Assembly: GCA_015075405.1 (NCBI GenBank)
Contig: JABTUK010000001.1
Span: 1,860,001 to 1,924,000, forward strand
DNA from: Anaerolineales bacterium
GTDB lineage: Bacteria; Chloroflexota; Anaerolineae; 4572-78; J111
Direction: 5' to 3'
DNA: 64,000 bases
Shown: positions 44,095 to 52,668 of the stretch, one piece after another
How the letters are laid out: each line of letters opens with the position of its first letter
How positions within the stretch are numbered: the first letter of the stretch is position 1
The notes under the pieces: generated by a model
The model's database searches: none
Told to the model about the DNA's origin: nothing
What the model saw: only the letters and a program-made list of their open reading frames with translations
Program-made: the position numbers and the translations under genes

Positions 44095-44932
44095 TCGCCC
44101 GGCTGAGATTTTTGGTTATCCTATCCGAAACAGATCGGATGAGGCACGGCTGGTACGGGAACGACACTGGTGTCCATTTGTAGACAAAATCTGCAATAAA
44201 AAGAGTCGTTTGATTGATTACCCTCTTGGGGTTTGTTCAGTGGAACATCGGGGTGCAATTAATGCGATTTGTCCACGTCGTTTTGAGGAGCCAGGTAATA
44301 TTGAGGGAATACCTCGTATTCTGGAAGACATTGCGTTACATTATTTTGGTAATTTGAATAACGTTATCCCATTTCCTGAAGTTAAACTTCCGAATATAGG
44401 CACAATAGATTATGTTTTAATCCGTCACAAACCAATGAAGGCTGAAGTGGATGATTTTGTTCCAATAGAGTTTCAAACGGACTCTACAACCGGAACAGGA
44501 CAAGTTGTTCAAGGAATACGGGATTTTGTCACGGGTAAGGATGTTGAAGCCCAGCAGAGTTATCCCTTTGGGATGAATACCTACGATACTATTAAACGAT
44601 CAATGACCCAATTGTTGAACAAAGGTATTGTCTACGAAGCTTGGGACATAAAATGCTATTGGGTAATCCAAGAGTATATTTACGCTAATTTAGCCAAAAG
44701 ATACGGCTTTAAGGAAAGTGGTTATTCGGCTGAGCATGCTTCCCACTTTGCTCTATACAATTTGGTTCCGAAGGATGATCGCTTGACTCTTACACCAACT
44801 CGTTTCATCTCAATGACGGTTGATGAAGTTTTTCAAGCCATGCGTAATAATCCGGGTCTTCCCAATAAAGATAAGTTTGTGCAAACCTTAAATGCAAAAT
44901 TGCGGGTTAGACTTAGTGTTAATTTTAGCTAA
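44075..44932 (+). CDS. NotI-like restriction endonuclease
   Basis: 285 residues from the ATG at 44075 (MAKGPGNRPAEIFGYP), chosen because a GGGGGG-type site lies just upstream and the N-terminal motif follows at once. The four-cysteine pattern HWCPFVDKICNKK, YPLGVCSVEHRG and AICPRRF matches the iron-binding N-terminal site of NotI. The nuclease core has TIDYVLIRHKPM and VPIEFQTDSTTG, compatible with PD-(D/E)xK and with the EIQT motif of NotI. It would cut unmodified DNA at a site protected by the overlapping methylase gene. The recognition sequence cannot be read from the protein. Confidence 0.8.
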   Translation: MAKGPGNRPAEIFGYPIRNRSDEARLVRERHWCPFVDKICNKKSRLIDYPLGVCSVEHRGAINAICPRRFEEPGNIEGIPRILEDIALHYFGNLNNVIPFPEVKLPNIGTIDYVLIRHKPMKAEVDDFVPIEFQTDSTTGTGQVVQGIRDFVTGKDVEAQQSYPFGMNTYDTIKRSMTQLLNKGIVYEAWDIKCYWVIQEYIYANLAKRYGFKESGYSAEHASHFALYNLVPKDDRLTLTPTRFISMTVDEVFQAMRNNPGLPNKDKFVQTLNAKLRVRLSVNFS

Positions 44933-44934
44933 AC

Positions 44935-45028
44935 TCAGTGGATCCAAATTTCCCGTAGGGTGGCATCCCTATGCCACCCGCTGACGCATAGGGATGCGCC
45001 AGTTACGGTGAAAAATTGGATCTACTGA
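44935..45028. repeat. 94-base inverted-repeat element
   Basis: TCAGTGGATCCAAATTT at the left faces AAAAATTGGATCTACTGA at the right with two or three mismatches. Inside, GGGTGGCATCCCTATGCCACC and GCATCCCTATGC/GCATAGGGATGC form strong hairpins (first quoted in part). It separates the endonuclease from the Agl23-like gene. No flanking direct repeat seen. Confidence 0.65.
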
Positions 45029-45055
45029 AACTGATTGCCGATTCGAGGATTTAGT

Positions 45056-48000
45056 ATGACCATCAAAACCGATTCTCTCCAAAAAAAACTTAGTCTCGAC
45101 ACCCCCTTTCTCTCCCTATTCACCCTGAACTGGGAGCTGACCCTGTACATTATCTTCTTTATCATCGCCGTCATCACCCGCTTTTACGATTTGGGGGCGC
45201 GGGTGATGAGCCACGACGAGAGCCTGCACACCCTTTACTCCTGGAATCTGTACGCCGGGAAAGGCTACCAGCACGACCCGCTCATGCACGGGCCGTCGCT
45301 GTTCCACATTACGGCGCTGATGTACTTTCTCTTTGGCGACAACGACTTTACTGCCCGCATTGGTCCGGCGCTGTTTGGTATTGCCATGGTCATTTTGCCC
45401 TACTGGTTCCGGCCCTGGCTGGGGCGAGTGGGGGCGCTGGCGGCCTCGTTCATGATCCTGATTTCGCCGGGGTTGTTGTATTACAGCCGCTACATCCGCC
45501 ACGATACTTTCCTTGATTTCTTCACCCTGCTGATGTTCCTCTCCTTCTTCCAGTACATGCGCACGCGGGCTACGCGCTGGCTCTACATTGGCGCGGCGGC
45601 AGTCTCGTTGATGCTGTCAACCATGGAAGCGGCTTACATTCACGGCTTTATTGGGGTAACGTTTATTGGCATGGCCTACATCTGGGAGAACCTTTCCCTG
45701 GCTAACCGCCGCCTGGCGACCTTTATCCTGTTGGGTTTGATGGTCGTAGGCATCGGCGTGGAGGCCTACCTCATGAGCCAGGCCCCCGCCGAAGGCTCCG
45801 CCGGCGACCCCGGCCTCGACACCTGGGAGGTCATCGGCCTGCTCATCCTGATTTTGCAAATCCTCGGCGCGGCGGTGCTGATTCAATTAGGCGTAGATCG
45901 AACCAACCGGCCCGTTACCCAGGCTCTTTTGAGCGTGCGGCCGCAAATGATCGAGGTGGGCAAAGCGGCCTTGTTGGCCGTCATCATTTTTGTGCTGCTG
46001 CATACCACCTTTTTCTCCAACATTCGCGGCCTCTACACCGGCAGTATCGGCGCGATTACCTATTGGGTTGGTCAAAGCGACGTGCAGCGAGGCAGCCAAC
46101 CCTGGTATTACTATCTCTTCCTGGTGCCCATGTACGAATTTTTACCGCTGCTGGTCGGACTCATCGGCGGCCTGGCCTACCTGTTCCGCCGCCTGCTCTT
46201 TGGCCAGCCCATCCCCGCCTACGCCGACGCCAGCCTGCCAGAACTCTCTGTCGAGTCCTCGCCTCCCGCCTCCTCGCCCCTCCACCCCTCCGACTCCGGC
46301 CTCTTCGCCGTCTTCACCATCTACTGGACCATTCTGGCTTTTGTCATCTACAGTTGGGCCGGCGAAAAAATGCCCTGGTTGACCGTCCACATGACCCTGC
46401 CGCTGGTCTTTCTGAGCGCCCATGTGATCCAAACTACGCTGGGCAAATTTGATTGGGCCGCTGCCCGGCAAAAAGGCGGCTTTATGCTGGGCGGAGCGCT
46501 GCTGCTGGTCATTCCGGCGCTGGTTGCCATCTTCACCGCCGAACCTTTCCAGAGCCAATCGCTCCAATCTATCAATGAGACTCTGCAATTTATCACCGGG
46601 TTGGTCATTCTGGCGGTCTTGGCTTGGGTGGTCTGGCAGTTTGGCCGGCGCATGGGGCGCAGCCTGGCCGTGCGGACTGCTCTGGTGACGCTGCTGACCG
46701 TCCTCGTTCTGCTAACCATTCGCTTTAGCTGGATGCTTTCGTATATCAACTATGATTACGTTAACGAGATTTTGGTCTACGCCCACGGCGGGCCGGATGT
46801 CAAGCTGGCCCTCAACCAGATTGACAATATTTCACGCCGCACCGTTGGCGATAAAATGATCAAAGTGGCCTATGATAACGACTCGACCTGGCCGCTGGAA
46901 TGGTATCTGCGCGAATATCCCAACCGGGCCTATTACGGCGAGAACCCCAACCGTGAGAGCCTGGATGCGCCGGTGGTGATTGTCGGCTCGGCCAACGAGA
47001 GCAAGGTTAAACCTTTTTTGGGCGACAAGTATACCCGCTTTGATTATCGCCTGGTTTGGTGGCCCATGGAGGATTATAAAAATCAAACCCTGAGCCGCCT
47101 CTGGCAAACTTATGTCACCGGCCCGCCCCCCGCCGACCCGCAAGCCGATACCGCCGAAGCTCAGCAAACTCGCCGGGAAACTGTCCGGCAAAACTGGAAA
47201 AACCTGTGGAATATCTTTTTCTATCGCCACTACCGAGATTACACCCTTAACGAGTGGCCCTACCTGCACCGTTTTTATGTTTATATCCGCAAAGATACAC
47301 TCAATGAGGTCTGGGACTATCAAAGCGGCCCGGTCCAATTAACCCAGGCCGCCTTAACCGACCCTTACGAGGGCAAGCGGCTCGAACTCCAGGCGGTTGA
47401 TTTGTGGGGCAGCAACGGTACTGCCGACGGCCAGTTTGTCACCCCGCGCAACGTGGCGGTGGGGCCGGATGGCTCGATTTATGTGGCCGACACCGGCAAC
47501 CATCGGATTCAAGTTTTTGGCAGTGATGGCAAGTTTATTCTCAAATGGGGCAGCCAGGGAACCGGGCAGGGCCAGTTCAATGAACCCTGGGGCATTGCCG
47601 TGGCCCCCAATGGCATCGTTTACGTGGCCGATACTTGGAACCATCGGGTGCAGCGCTTTAGCTCGATTGGCCAGTATCAGGGCGAGTTTGGGGCCTTTGC
47701 CAATGTTCAGCAGGGCGACCCGCAGTCCGAACCGGGCAAATTCTGGGGGCCGCGCGACCTGGCCGTTGACGCCGAAGGCAATGTTTACGTAACCGACACC
47801 GGCAACAAACGGGTCCAAAAATTTAACGCCGCCGGCCAATTTATCGCGGCCTGGGGCGGCGCGGGCATCATCCCCGGCGCGTTTGAAGAGCCGGTTGGGA
47901 TTGATATTGATAAAGAGGGCAATATTTACGTCGCCGATACCTGGAACCGGCGGGTGCAAAAGTTTGACCCTAACTTCAATCCGCTGGCCCAATGGGATGT

Positions 48001-48274
48001 TAGCGGCTGGGAGAGTGAAAGCGTGGTCAACAAGCCTTCGCTGGCGGTTGACAAGCAGGGCCGGGTTTTTGTCAGCGACCCGGAAGGTTTTAGGATTATT
48101 GTTTACGATAACACGGGCAATGTGCTAGGCACGTGGGGGCAATACGGCCAGGATCCGGCCTCGTTTGCCCTGCCCAACGGCCTGGCCGTAGACGCGCAGG
48201 GCAACCTGCTGGTGGCCGATGCTGACAATAACCGGATTATGAGGTTCGGGCAGCCAACCTTCGCCGGGGAGTAA
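45056..48274 (+). CDS. Agl23-like (TIGR03663) membrane protein fused to an NHL beta-propeller
   Basis: 1,072 residues. About 13 membrane helices fill residues 25-560. The family signature ARVMSHDESLHTLYSWNLY with the acidic pair is followed by HDPLMHGPSLFHITALMYF, and YYSRYIRHDTFLDFFTLLM is also typical. A soluble domain leads to at least five NHL repeats from about residue 785 (GPDGSIYVADTGNHRIQVF, APNGIVYVADTWNHRVQRF, DAEGNVYVTDTGNKRVQKF). The membrane part is related to proteins associated with archaeal glycosylation and flippase activity. The propeller probably binds protein or glycan outside. ATG 45056 has a GAGGA site. The TAA lies at the edge of a repeat element. Confidence 0.88.
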   Translation: MTIKTDSLQKKLSLDTPFLSLFTLNWELTLYIIFFIIAVITRFYDLGARVMSHDESLHTLYSWNLYAGKGYQHDPLMHGPSLFHITALMYFLFGDNDFTARIGPALFGIAMVILPYWFRPWLGRVGALAASFMILISPGLLYYSRYIRHDTFLDFFTLLMFLSFFQYMRTRATRWLYIGAAAVSLMLSTMEAAYIHGFIGVTFIGMAYIWENLSLANRRLATFILLGLMVVGIGVEAYLMSQAPAEGSAGDPGLDTWEVIGLLILILQILGAAVLIQLGVDRTNRPVTQALLSVRPQMIEVGKAALLAVIIFVLLHTTFFSNIRGLYTGSIGAITYWVGQSDVQRGSQPWYYYLFLVPMYEFLPLLVGLIGGLAYLFRRLLFGQPIPAYADASLPELSVESSPPASSPLHPSDSGLFAVFTIYWTILAFVIYSWAGEKMPWLTVHMTLPLVFLSAHVIQTTLGKFDWAAARQKGGFMLGGALLLVIPALVAIFTAEPFQSQSLQSINETLQFITGLVILAVLAWVVWQFGRRMGRSLAVRTALVTLLTVLVLLTIRFSWMLSYINYDYVNEILVYAHGGPDVKLALNQIDNISRRTVGDKMIKVAYDNDSTWPLEWYLREYPNRAYYGENPNRESLDAPVVIVGSANESKVKPFLGDKYTRFDYRLVWWPMEDYKNQTLSRLWQTYVTGPPPADPQADTAEAQQTRRETVRQNWKNLWNIFFYRHYRDYTLNEWPYLHRFYVYIRKDTLNEVWDYQSGPVQLTQAALTDPYEGKRLELQAVDLWGSNGTADGQFVTPRNVAVGPDGSIYVADTGNHRIQVFGSDGKFILKWGSQGTGQGQFNEPWGIAVAPNGIVYVADTWNHRVQRFSSIGQYQGEFGAFANVQQGDPQSEPGKFWGPRDLAVDAEGNVYVTDTGNKRVQKFNAAGQFIAAWGGAGIIPGAFEEPVGIDIDKEGNIYVADTWNRRVQKFDPNFNPLAQWDVSGWESESVVNKPSLAVDKQGRVFVSDPEGFRIIVYDNTGNVLGTWGQYGQDPASFALPNGLAVDAQGNLLVADADNNRIMRFGQPTFAGE

Positions 48275-48280
48275 CTCCCT

Positions 48281-48370
48281 CATGTCATTTCGAGGCCGTA
48301 GGCCAACACGAAGCGTATCTACCGTACTATATCGGCCTCGGAGATTTCTCCCTTCGGTCGAAATGACATG
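48281..48370. repeat. TGTCATTTCGA palindromic element, copy 4
   Basis: CATGTCATTTCGA and TCGAAATGACATG are the perfect ends. The pairing continues imperfectly outward to GTAACTCC (48271) and GAGTAGTTAC (48383). The TAA stop of the Agl23-like gene is inside the outer GTAACT word. Confidence 0.8.
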
Positions 48371-48408
48371 GCTGAGTAGTTACGCTGGGGAGAGCGAATG
48401 AGCGAAAA

Positions 48409-48858
48409 ATGGAACACGAAGAAGCACTTCAAATTATCCAAACCGCGCGCAGCCGGGGCGAAATACCCAGTTTGCGCGGGGCCGGCTTGCAAGGGATTGA
48501 TTTAAGCAAAACTGACCTGTACGGAGCCGATCTGAGCGAGGCCGACCTGCGGGAGGCCAAGCTGAGCGGAGCTAATTTGGGCGAAGCCGACCTGGGCGAG
48601 TCTGACCTGCGCCAGGCCAATTTGAGCGGGGCCAATTTGCACCGGGCCAACCTCATTCTAACCGACTTGCAAGGGGCTAATCTGCGCGGCGCTATTTTGA
48701 GCGAAGCCAACCTGGGCCAGGCCGATTTGAGGGAGGCCGACCTGCGCGACGCCGATCTGGGTTACGCTAATTTAGTTAAAGCCGACCTGCGCAACGCTGA
48801 TTTGCGCGGGGCGAACCTGCGCGGGGCCACCATGCCCGATGGGACGATCCAATTGTAA
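48409..48858 (+). CDS. Pentapeptide-repeat protein
   Basis: 149 residues. A short helix (EEALQIIQTARSRGEIPSLR) is followed by about 22 pentapeptides such as SGANL, READL and RGANL, which form one right-handed beta helix. It is related to the N-terminal part of the protein at 4582 but has no TIR or other effector domain. Pentapeptide proteins can be DNA mimics or scaffolds; nothing here decides. The neighbours give no clue. Confidence 0.85.
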   Translation: MEHEEALQIIQTARSRGEIPSLRGAGLQGIDLSKTDLYGADLSEADLREAKLSGANLGEADLGESDLRQANLSGANLHRANLILTDLQGANLRGAILSEANLGQADLREADLRDADLGYANLVKADLRNADLRGANLRGATMPDGTIQL

Positions 48859-48867
48859 CCTCGGCAG

Positions 48868-49080
48868 CAATGTCATTAAGTTAAACAGCCCTTCGACAAA
48901 CCCTTCGACAAGCTCAGGAAGTTCTCATGACGCAGCATCCTGAGTAGGTGAGCGAAGCGAACCGTATCGAAGGGTGCTGCGTCACGAGAGAGTCGTTGCC
49001 AACCTGCACCCTTCGATACGCGCTCCACTTCGTTCCGCGCTACTCAGGATGCGGTTTTCCGGCTTAACTTAATGACATTG
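48868..49080. mobile_element. 213-base MITE-like element with 10-base target duplication
   Basis: Perfect 17-base terminal inverted repeats CAATGTCATTAAGTTAA / TTAACTTAATGACATTG. ACCTCGGCAG is repeated directly outside both ends (48858-48867 and 49081-49090). The interior is made of CCCTTCGACAAGCTCAGG and CATCCTGAGTAG words that pair with their complements, with no coding capacity. A 10-base duplication is in the range reported for IS4-type transposases, a possible helper. The rest of this 410-base gap holds only the repeat at 49173-49228. Confidence 0.85.
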
Positions 49081-49172
49081 ACCTCGGCAGAGTTAACTCT
49101 GCCAGCTACCCGTTACAAATATCCGCAACGATCACTGGTTCACCCCCCGCATTCCAAAAATCAGATGGTTCC

Positions 49173-49228
49173 TGATACGTGATGCGTGATACGTGAGGAT
49201 TTACGCATCACGCATCACGTATCACGTC
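49173..49228. repeat. TGATACGTGATGCGTGATACG inverted repeat
   Basis: The left words (quoted in part: GATACGTGATGCGTGATACG) face TTACGCATCACGCATCACGT. Third copy of the family at 9955 and 38096. It lies downstream of the minus-strand ATPase gene. Confidence 0.7.
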
Positions 49229-49270
49229 ATACCTTCAAGCGAAAACTTATCTGGAGGACTATAAGTATTT

Positions 49271-51991
49271 TTACTCCAGTTTTTCCTCGCGCAGCCAGGC
49301 CCCAATCTGGCGAATTGTTTCTTTGATTTTGTTCTCTAACGTGGCTTTGGGCAGGCCCTCTTCGCTGGCGACATCAATTTCCAGGGTGAACTTCATATCT
49401 TTGACCAGGCTGCTCAAAGGAAGCAGCACGCCCCGATTGACATCGGCAATTTTGCCGGCCGGGATGTCGGTGATGACCAGCCGAACCCGTTTGTATTTGT
49501 CCACCGGGGGCGGGGGTGGAGGTGGCGTGGGGGGAAGGGGTGGTTCAACCCCCTCGTCTTCTGGTGGTTTCGGAATTGGCAATGGAATAGGGGGTGGAAT
49601 CTGGGCCAGGAGTTCCTCGGCTTTGCGTTGGGTGACGATGTAAACCCCCGGTTCAAAGGCGACTGTGTCTAAAGAGATGGGGTCGCCATATTTGAGTTTG
49701 TGAGGCGAAAGTTCCTCTCCAATCATTTCGGTCAGCCCCAAAGCTCTTTCCTTGACGCCCAGTTGAATAGCTCGGGCAATTACTTCCGGCTGGGCGGGTA
49801 CGGGCAGGTCGGGGTTTTTGTAGAATTGGTCAAGGATGACGGCCGAGGCGACCTGCTCATTTCCGGCCAGCAGTTTGTTGACAATGAGGCGATAGCCCAA
49901 CTGTTCGACAATAGCCCCGACGTTGCCATCGGTCAGTTCACGCCAGTACCAGGTGCTCATATCTTCGTTGCCGGCGGTGGGCTGGCCCAGGTCGAGCCTT
50001 TGTGAGCCAAATTGTAAGGTGTGATACATGCGCCGGATGCTGTAGGAGAAGTCTCGGCGCAGGTCGCGCAGACGGCGCTGAATTTCGTCCTTCTTGGTTT
50101 CCAAGGGGGGCATGTCGCCGGCCTTCACGGTCTCTTCGATTTCCTGCAAGGCCAGGTAGGTTTTGACATCTTCGCGCATTTTGGCAAAGGCGGCGGTGTC
50201 GGCCAGGGCAAAGAAGAGGGTGTTCTGGTACTCGCGGAAGGCGTTGCCTTTGCGCTCGATCCAGGCCGGAATTTGGGCGCCGTTGTCTTCGGGGCGCAGG
50301 ATGACTAATTTGAGGCTGCGGTTATCGGCCAGCGCCTCGCTGCTTTCGGGCCACAGATAAGCGGTGAATTTGCTGCCCACCTCTTTTTGGATGATAGCTT
50401 TCAGTTCAGCCTCGTAGGTCTGGTTATAAAGCTCTTTTTTGTCTAAAATCATGCGGTTGAGGTTGGGGATACGGGAGAAGTAGAAAACATCCACCCGGTT
50501 GTTCAAATACCACAATTCATTGGCGAGCTTTTGCAAGACATCGGTGACCAGGGCCGGAATGGTATCGCTGCGCAGCACGGCCAATTTGAGGTAGGCCAGG
50601 CTGGCCCCTTTTTCAGAGTCGTCGGCGCTGAAGGAGTGAAAGAAAATGGCGTTGGCAATCCGCTGAGCCAGATGTTTCCAGGGGCGATTGGCCTTATCAA
50701 GCGCCTGCGCTTTGGCCTCCAGACCGGCAATATCGGAGGCGATGACCCCTTCATATTCGCTGCCGATGTGCTTGAGAAATTCCTGGCGGATACCCGGTTT
50801 TTCCAGGTTGATGTCGCCGGGCAAAATCAGGTCAATGTTGACTTCGCGCTGGTAGAGGTCTTCGACCACGTTGGCTAACAGGCGCAGCACGCCCCGCGTG
50901 CGTTGGAAGGAGGAGAAGGTGCTCCACTTTTCGACCAAAATATCAATCAAGTCGGGGTGGAAGGGGTAAGCCAGCTCCATTTTTTCTTTATAGTTGAGGT
51001 CGCGGGCTTTGGCGGGCAGATCATCGCGGTACTGCTGGTAAAGCTGAAAGTAGCGATGAACGGTTTCGCGCATGTCTCTGGCCTGTAGATTTTCGACCTC
51101 AAAGAGCCGCCGCCGGATAACCGCATAAATTTCTTCGCCTCGCACCGGCGTTTCGATACTTTCCAGGCGGCCAAAGATTTTGCTCAGACGCGCCAGCGCT
51201 TCTTCTTCGCGCTCGCCAAAATCTTCTAACTGGCTGGAAGGCAGGGTGACAACCAACATGCCGTTGGGAAGGGTCGAGACCGCCTCGGTCAGCTCCTGGA
51301 AGAAGGAGAAGGTTTGCGTGCCCAGCGATACCCCCAACTGGTCGCGCACATCAAGAGCGCGATTGATGTATTCCAGCACCTCATCGAAGAGCAGGACAAA
51401 GGGTTGGTGAGCGGCCAAAAAGTCGCGCAGCTTTTCTTTGCCGGGCGAGATACGCTGCTCGTCGTTGTCTCGGAACAGTTGATAGCCGGTCTGGCCGCCG
51501 ATTTGAAAAGCGATTTCGCCCCAAAAGGTGCGCCGGGTGAGGCCCCCACTGCTTTTACCGGCCAGCGGGTCCCAGTGGTTGCCGGCAATGACGGCTATGC
51601 CCTCACCCCCGACCCCTCTCCCCGAGGGAGAGGGGAGATTAGCGAAGGGTGAGGCAGGCACGTTGGCGGGAAGCAGCTCCTTGACTTTATCACCGTGTTT
51701 GAGGTAGTGATAAATGGTGACGAGGGCGTGGGTTTTACCGCCGCCGAAGGGGGTTTGCACCTGGATCACGCCGCTGCCCTGCCCGGTGGTCAGCTTGGCG
51801 TGAACGCGGGTGAGCATATTGGTTAGCCCATCGGTGAGGTAGGTTTTCTTGAAGAAGAGGTAAGGGTCGTTGTAGTCAGCCGGCGCTTTGCCATCGGCTA
51901 CGTCCCCAACATCGGCGGCAAAGACGGCTTCATCGAAGTAGCCTTTGCGGATGTCGGCGTGGGGGGTAATAATATCAAACCAATTTCTCAT
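49271..51991 (-). CDS. DUF499-type ATPase of an Hma-like defence system
   Basis: 906 residues. Walker A is VQTPFGGGKTHALV near residue 85 and Walker B is PFVLLFDEVLEYIN near 205. The pattern AVIAGNHWDP ... RTFWGEIAFQIGG and YPFHPDLIDILVEKWSTFSS is that of the DUF499 family, found beside DUF1156 methylases. The C-terminus has a proline-rich linker (PPPIPLPIPKPPEDEG) and a small domain. In Hma-like systems helicase, methylase and ATPase act together against phage, but the mechanism is not established. It is the last gene of the minus-strand cluster. LPSPSGRGVGGEG after the Walker A region is coded by a palindromic repeat at 51600-51636. Confidence 0.85.
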   Translation of the reverse strand: MRNWFDIITPHADIRKGYFDEAVFAADVGDVADGKAPADYNDPYLFFKKTYLTDGLTNMLTRVHAKLTTGQGSGVIQVQTPFGGGKTHALVTIYHYLKHGDKVKELLPANVPASPFANLPSPSGRGVGGEGIAVIAGNHWDPLAGKSSGGLTRRTFWGEIAFQIGGQTGYQLFRDNDEQRISPGKEKLRDFLAAHQPFVLLFDEVLEYINRALDVRDQLGVSLGTQTFSFFQELTEAVSTLPNGMLVVTLPSSQLEDFGEREEEALARLSKIFGRLESIETPVRGEEIYAVIRRRLFEVENLQARDMRETVHRYFQLYQQYRDDLPAKARDLNYKEKMELAYPFHPDLIDILVEKWSTFSSFQRTRGVLRLLANVVEDLYQREVNIDLILPGDINLEKPGIRQEFLKHIGSEYEGVIASDIAGLEAKAQALDKANRPWKHLAQRIANAIFFHSFSADDSEKGASLAYLKLAVLRSDTIPALVTDVLQKLANELWYLNNRVDVFYFSRIPNLNRMILDKKELYNQTYEAELKAIIQKEVGSKFTAYLWPESSEALADNRSLKLVILRPEDNGAQIPAWIERKGNAFREYQNTLFFALADTAAFAKMREDVKTYLALQEIEETVKAGDMPPLETKKDEIQRRLRDLRRDFSYSIRRMYHTLQFGSQRLDLGQPTAGNEDMSTWYWRELTDGNVGAIVEQLGYRLIVNKLLAGNEQVASAVILDQFYKNPDLPVPAQPEVIARAIQLGVKERALGLTEMIGEELSPHKLKYGDPISLDTVAFEPGVYIVTQRKAEELLAQIPPPIPLPIPKPPEDEGVEPPLPPTPPPPPPPVDKYKRVRLVITDIPAGKIADVNRGVLLPLSSLVKDMKFTLEIDVASEEGLPKATLENKIKETIRQIGAWLREEKLE
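51600..51636. repeat. In-frame palindrome in the ATPase gene
   Basis: CCCTCACCCCCGACCCCTCT and CCCCGAGGGAGAGGGG form a G/C-rich stem. On the coding strand it reads LPSPSGRGVGGEG. Same family at 54706-54746, 55341-55377 and 59174-59213, all inside genes of this cluster. Confidence 0.8.
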
Positions 51992-52023
51992 AGCTGCTTT
52001 CTCTCGTTTCGGCTGGGGATTTA

Positions 52024-52212
52024 TCCGCAGATTACGCAGATGGCGCAGATTTCTATTTTTTCTTTTATTCTTTTAATCGTATCTGCTCAATAATTCGGGG
52101 TAGGGGCACGGCCTTGCGCCTGCCCTATGGGGCGACCGCAAGGGTTCGCCCCTACATATTGAGAAGATACTATTCTTTTAATCTATGAAATCTGTGTCAT
52201 CTGCGGATTACT
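52024..52212. repeat. CCGCAGATTACGCAGAT palindromic element, split by a MITE
   Basis: TCCGCAGATTACGCAGATGG at the left end faces ATCTGTGTCATCTGCGGATTA at the right end (last word quoted in part as 20 bases). The 92-base element at 52079-52170 was inserted in its loop. The right end contains the TAA stop of the GxxExxY gene. Same family at 52605-52667, 54175-54226, 54887-54958 and 62630-62699. Confidence 0.8.
52079..52170. mobile_element. 92-base MITE-like element, copy 2
   Basis: Ends GTATCTGCTCAATA and TATTGAGAAGATAC (one mismatch). The sequence is about 90 percent identical to 24923-25014. TATTCTTTTAATC stands directly on both sides (52066-52078 and 52171-52183), a 13-base target duplication. 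It sits inside an older repeat, so the relative age of the two families can be read from the nesting. Confidence 0.88.
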
Positions 52213-52585
52213 TTTTGGTGTAAGCAAAGCGTTTGTACTCAAGGGAAGGCGTACCAAAGTTAAGCACCAGACCAATTTGAAGACCGGTTGCCTTCAGATA
52301 GTTAATGATCTGGGCTTCTTCTAGCCCGCTGAGTCTGGCCAGAGCTTTTAGCTCAACGATGATGGTCCCGTAGCAGATAAAATCGGCTTTATAGATGGCC
52401 TTCAGCCGCTGATTTTTATAGAAAATGGGCAGTTCGGCTTGCGGCTGATAGGGTATACCACGCCGGTCAAACTCCAGCGCCAGGGCCTCCTGGTAAACGG
52501 CTTCCAAAAAACCGCTGCCCAGTTCTCGATGCACTTCCATCGCTGCGCCGATGATGGCGAATGTATTTGGGTCTCGCTGAGTCAC
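52208..52585 (-). CDS. GxxExxY protein, PD-(D/E)xK-like fold
   Basis: 125 residues, the standard size. The family name motif is GSGFLEAVYQEAL. IVELKALARL and the preceding FICYGT are the core strands of a PDDEXK-type nuclease fold (E-x-K in VELKAL), so nuclease activity is possible but unproven in the family. It starts with GTG. It lies between the ATPase and methylase genes on the same strand and is separated from both by palindromic repeats. Confidence 0.85.
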   Translation of the reverse strand: MTQRDPNTFAIIGAAMEVHRELGSGFLEAVYQEALALEFDRRGIPYQPQAELPIFYKNQRLKAIYKADFICYGTIIVELKALARLSGLEEAQIINYLKATGLQIGLVLNFGTPSLEYKRFAYTKK

Positions 52586-52604
52586 AGTCTGCTCCTTGTT
52601 TTTG

Positions 52605-52667
52605 TCCGCAGATTACACAGATTACACAGATTTAATTTTTTATCTGCGCAATCTACGAAATCTGCGG
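52605..52667. repeat. CCGCAGATTACACAG palindromic element
   Basis: TCCGCAGATTACACAGATTA faces GCAATCTACGAAATCTGCGGA (in part). It ends where the methylase gene stops: the TAG is at 52669-52671. Confidence 0.78.
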
Positions 52668-52668
52668 A

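Noticed and set aside
47354..47992. 212-codon minus-strand frame opposite the NHL repeats
   Set aside because: Periodic shadow of the repeat codons on the plus strand.
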